A DNA stretch of 7,530 bases from Methanosarcina sp. UBA402 (GTDB lineage: Archaea > Halobacteriota > Methanosarcinia > Methanosarcinales > Methanosarcinaceae), in contig DADO01000113.1 of NCBI GenBank assembly GCA_002509325.1, positions 1 through 7,530 of the forward strand, given 5' to 3'. Under the pieces are notes generated by a model that was given only the letters and a program-made list of their open reading frames with translations, was not told the origin of the DNA and searched no databases. The translations under genes and the position numbers were made by a program. Below, piece by piece: positions 5,571 to 7,530 of the stretch (position 1 is its first letter; each line of letters begins with the position of its first letter).

Positions 5571-6320
5571 TCAGGGGTTCCACTCCCTGGTAAAATATTG
5601 ACTGTATTTTCTAAGTAATTGGACGACCTGGTCAAGGTCCATTGTAGTCGCGACCAGGGGGATGCGGTCGACTTCCGCCATCTTGACTGCAACAGGTTCG
5701 ACTTCTTCTTTGCGAAGCCCGTGAAGTACTACAGCGCCTGGTTTAAAGTTGGTAACCCGGATGGCTACCATTGGAGATTTCCCGGTACTGACCTTTGTAA
5801 AGATCATTGCCCTGTCCGTACTCCAGCCATAAAGCTTCTGAAACTCATGGGAAGAGAGTTCCAGGATTGCTCTCTGACTGTCAATCACAGAGAAACCATA
5901 AAGAGGCTTTTCTACCCCTCTGTAGACGATATCTCCCTCGATAACGTTGGTCAGTTTCGCAAGTTGTATCGGGATCGTATACTCGTATGTTGAGTAGATT
6001 GATTTCGTGTTGCCTTCGGCATTAAGTATTGACTCATAAGCATGGATTTTTTTGCTTCCCCTATCCATATCAATCTCAACAAGAGATTCAACAATTTTTT
6101 TTACAATCAGTGTTCCTGGAGACTTTCGCCTTCCACTTTCATAGTCACTGATAACGGAGGGGGAAACTTTTAGGTAGTTTGCAATATCGGTCTGGGATAT
6201 CTCAAAATTCGATCTCCATTTTTTGAGTGACTCTCCCGGTTTTTCCGAAAGCGTGATATCTCCAGCCATTTTTTCTGCCAGACGGTTGCGCAGATTATCT
6301 GAGGATTCATTAGATGTCAT
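5571..6320 (-). CDS. XRE-family HTH transcriptional regulator heading the mevalonate operon
   Basis: The 249-residue protein has a Cro/C1-type helix-turn-helix at about 31-83, with the recognition helix region SPSVISDYESGRR (53-65). A C-terminal domain of about 150 residues follows, ending in a conserved-looking PLVATTMDLDQVVQLLRKY segment that may bind a ligand or mediate oligomerisation. I recall archaeal regulators of this architecture (COG1709-like) near HMG-CoA synthase genes, but the ligand is unknown to me. There is no membrane segment or signal peptide. The ATG at 6320 follows a TATA box by about 30 bp, implying a very short leader, and only a weak ribosome site (GTGAG) is visible. 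An internal ATG at codon 18 would keep the DNA-binding domain and cannot be fully excluded. Being first in the probable operon, it may control the mevalonate genes and itself; that is inference. Confidence 0.88.
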   Translation of the reverse strand: MTSNESSDNLRNRLAEKMAGDITLSEKPGESLKKWRSNFEISQTDIANYLKVSPSVISDYESGRRKSPGTLIVKKIVESLVEIDMDRGSKKIHAYESILNAEGNTKSIYSTYEYTIPIQLAKLTNVIEGDIVYRGVEKPLYGFSVIDSQRAILELSSHEFQKLYGWSTDRAMIFTKVSTGKSPMVAIRVTNFKPGAVVLHGLRKEEVEPVAVKMAEVDRIPLVATTMDLDQVVQLLRKYSQYFTREWNP

Positions 6321-6348
6321 GACTCACGTACTCTAAGAGGAAACATTA

Positions 6349-6360
6349 CCATATATATCT
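6349..6360 (-). promoter_or_regulatory. Promoter of the regulator / mevalonate operon
   Basis: The minus strand carries AGATATATATGG, a TATA-like box. Normal archaeal spacing puts the transcription start near 6329, about nine bases before the ATG at 6320. No other TATA box is seen before the HMG-CoA synthase gene, so this may serve the whole operon. Confidence 0.5.
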
Positions 6361-6374
6361 AACGAATATGAGTT

Positions 6375-6386
6375 CGGCAATTGTCG
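6375..6386. promoter_or_regulatory. Near-palindrome between the divergent promoters
   Basis: CGGCAATTGTCG is symmetric except for one base pair and lies between the leftward TATA box (6349-6360) and the rightward one (6425-6434). It is a plausible operator for the adjacent regulator, but a 12-bp imperfect palindrome is weak evidence on its own. Confidence 0.25.
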
Positions 6387-6424
6387 CAGAACAAAGGGGT
6401 ATAACTACGGGGGAACCTCTGAAA

Positions 6425-6434
6425 AAATATATAA
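6425..6434 (+). promoter_or_regulatory. Promoter of the Cas4-like gene, probably leaderless
   Basis: AAATATATAA preceded by an A-rich BRE-like stretch puts the predicted transcription start near 6455, only a few bases before the ATG at 6459. No Shine-Dalgarno sequence fits that start, which agrees with a leaderless or nearly leaderless mRNA. Confidence 0.5.
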
Positions 6435-6458
6435 CACTTGTAGAAGAATTAATATCTG

Positions 6459-7277
6459 ATGCCAGTTGAATCACCTATTCCGGAGATAAACGTCTCAGAA
6501 CTTATTCTATATGTCAATTGCCCAAGAAGAATGTACTTTGTCAATCGGGGTTTTGAATTGTTTCCAGAAATGAATGGGCAAAGGCTAGAAAGACTAATCC
6601 TAAAAGAACTTTCCCTGACTTATCCTGAAATCTTAAGAAAGTGTTCGTTAAACGCCGATAACCTCCGTAAAGAACTTGAAGCTTCCCTGGTACGGACATG
6701 TATTGATCTACCGCTCCTGTTTCCACGTGAACTTGCAGGTGCTGAGAGGGAGACTCTTGAGGAAGGGGAAGTGCGGGCAAGAGCTAAAATTCCCGAAATT
6801 GCAGCTAATCTTCTAGGAGCACTTGAAGAATATGGGAAAGAGCCCATGCTTGCGGCACTCACACCCGTTAAATCCGAGCCATTTCTCTCTTCAGAAAGAC
6901 TCAATCTTAAAGGGGTCCCCTCCAAATTAGTTTGCTTTGAAGGTGCGCAGGTTCCGTCAATCTTAAAGTCAGGAAACTGCCCTGAAAAGGGAGTTTGGGG
7001 TTCTGACCGGATACATGCCGCAGCTTTTGTCCTGCTTCTTGAAGCCGAGAGTGGGAAAGAAGTTCCCTTTGCCTTTGTTGAATATGTGAGTTACGGCCTG
7101 CTCAGACGGGTAGTTGTTCGAAGCTCGGATAGGCGGGAAATTCTCAAAATCTGCAGGGAAGTGGAGAAAATTAAAGCTGGATTCATGCCTGAAAGAAAAG
7201 AAGAGAGATTCTGTAAAGAATGCAATTTCTCAGAACACTGTATTCCAGATTCATCCCTTATGTCGAAGTTTTTCTGA
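6459..7277 (+). CDS. Cas4-like (DUF83, RecB-type PD-(D/E)XK) Fe-S protein, apparently degenerate active site
   Basis: The 272-residue protein has the Cas4 outline. An N-terminal cysteine sits in VNCPRRMYF (C21), and a C-terminal cluster FCKECNFSEHC (C252, C255, C261) completes the four [4Fe-4S] ligands. Between them is a RecB-like core with SEPFLSSERLNLKG (139-152) and RIHAAAFVLLLE (184-195), matching the usual QLAAYALLLE segment. The nuclease residues look lost: the Asp expected after LKGxx is S155, the Glu of the ExK motif is I168 (K170 is kept), and the usual Gln is H186. It is therefore probably not an active PD-(D/E)XK nuclease and may have a structural or nucleic-acid-binding role. There is no CRISPR array or other cas gene in the window, so it is a solo Cas4-like gene. 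It is transcribed divergently from the mevalonate regulator. About 70 residues (62-130) between the first cysteine and the core are helical and charged, and I do not recognise them. Confidence 0.75.
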   Translation: MPVESPIPEINVSELILYVNCPRRMYFVNRGFELFPEMNGQRLERLILKELSLTYPEILRKCSLNADNLRKELEASLVRTCIDLPLLFPRELAGAERETLEEGEVRARAKIPEIAANLLGALEEYGKEPMLAALTPVKSEPFLSSERLNLKGVPSKLVCFEGAQVPSILKSGNCPEKGVWGSDRIHAAAFVLLLEAESGKEVPFAFVEYVSYGLLRRVVVRSSDRREILKICREVEKIKAGFMPERKEERFCKECNFSEHCIPDSSLMSKFF

Positions 7278-7530
7278 ATTAGAAGTGGATGGAAAAAGAT
7301 TACTACACAATAAAAAAAGGTGAAAGGCAAAAGCCAGAATAAAGTAAATTACTAGGGTAATAGAAAGTAACTCTCAAATGTACTAATGAAGAGACAAAAA
7401 GCAAAACCTACTGCTCTATAATGAATTGTGATGTTTTTGAATGAGATTGAAAATTGGGTCGTGCACTATTAGTTAGTTGATTTGTTTCTAAAACACTTTT
7501 AGTGGCGCATCATACCTTTTTTGCAATCCA
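7278..7530. other. Downstream intergenic DNA, no supported gene
   Basis: AT-rich sequence with no credible open frame. No hairpin-plus-T terminator is obvious after the Cas4-like stop; T5 at 7434-7438 is the nearest T run on the plus strand, and T6 lies at 7517-7522. A short minus-strand frame open from the window edge to a stop at about 7488 would encode only 13 residues and cannot be judged. Confidence 0.5.

Noticed and set aside
7463..7508. CACTA/TAGTG inverted pair near the right end, possibly an insertion-sequence end
   Set aside because: Only five perfect base pairs far apart, with no transposase sequence visible.

Overview
The window looks like a chromosomal segment of a methanogenic archaeon, most probably Methanosarcina. 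The glutamine synthetase is of the M. mazei GlnA1 type and has 447 residues from the chosen start. The mevalonate genes have the archaeal HMG-CoA synthase / thiolase / DUF35 arrangement. Promoters have archaeal BRE/TATA character, and intergenic DNA is long and AT-rich. Genus assignment rests on remembered protein similarity, not on a search.

Layout, left to right. (1) 1-57: a possible 3' end of a rightward gene, followed by a 313-bp convergent intergenic region with three inverted repeats. (2) 371-1714, minus: glnA, behind a TATA box and a palindrome of 11-bp arms at the expected transcription start. (3) 1715-2183: a long glnA upstream region with further palindromes, a second TATA-like element and three 21-bp tandem repeats. 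(4) 2184-2741, minus: a CYTH-domain (CyaB-like) protein, with direct repeats upstream. (5) 2887-6320, minus: a probable four-gene operon read in the order XRE-family regulator, HMG-CoA synthase, acetoacetyl-CoA thiolase and Zn-ribbon/OB-fold DUF35 scaffold, closed by a hairpin terminator. (6) 6459-7277, plus: a divergent Cas4-like protein that keeps the four iron-sulfur cysteines but seems to have lost nuclease active-site residues. (7) 7278-7530: no gene I can support.

Functionally, the 2887-6320 block carries the first two committed steps of the mevalonate route to archaeal isoprenoid lipids: condensation of acetyl-CoA to acetoacetyl-CoA, then to HMG-CoA. It also encodes the DUF35 protein known to hold those two enzymes together. 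The regulator at its head is a natural candidate to control the operon and itself. glnA is the central ammonium-assimilation enzyme and looks independently regulated by nitrogen.

Most of the window is ordinary core metabolism. The points most worth a second look are: a glycine in GlnA at the position where the glutamine feedback-inhibition arginine is expected; the unusual architecture of the glnA upstream region; and the apparently inactivated Cas4-like protein divergent from the mevalonate regulator. I did not find a CRISPR array, a transposon or a clear novel multi-gene system.
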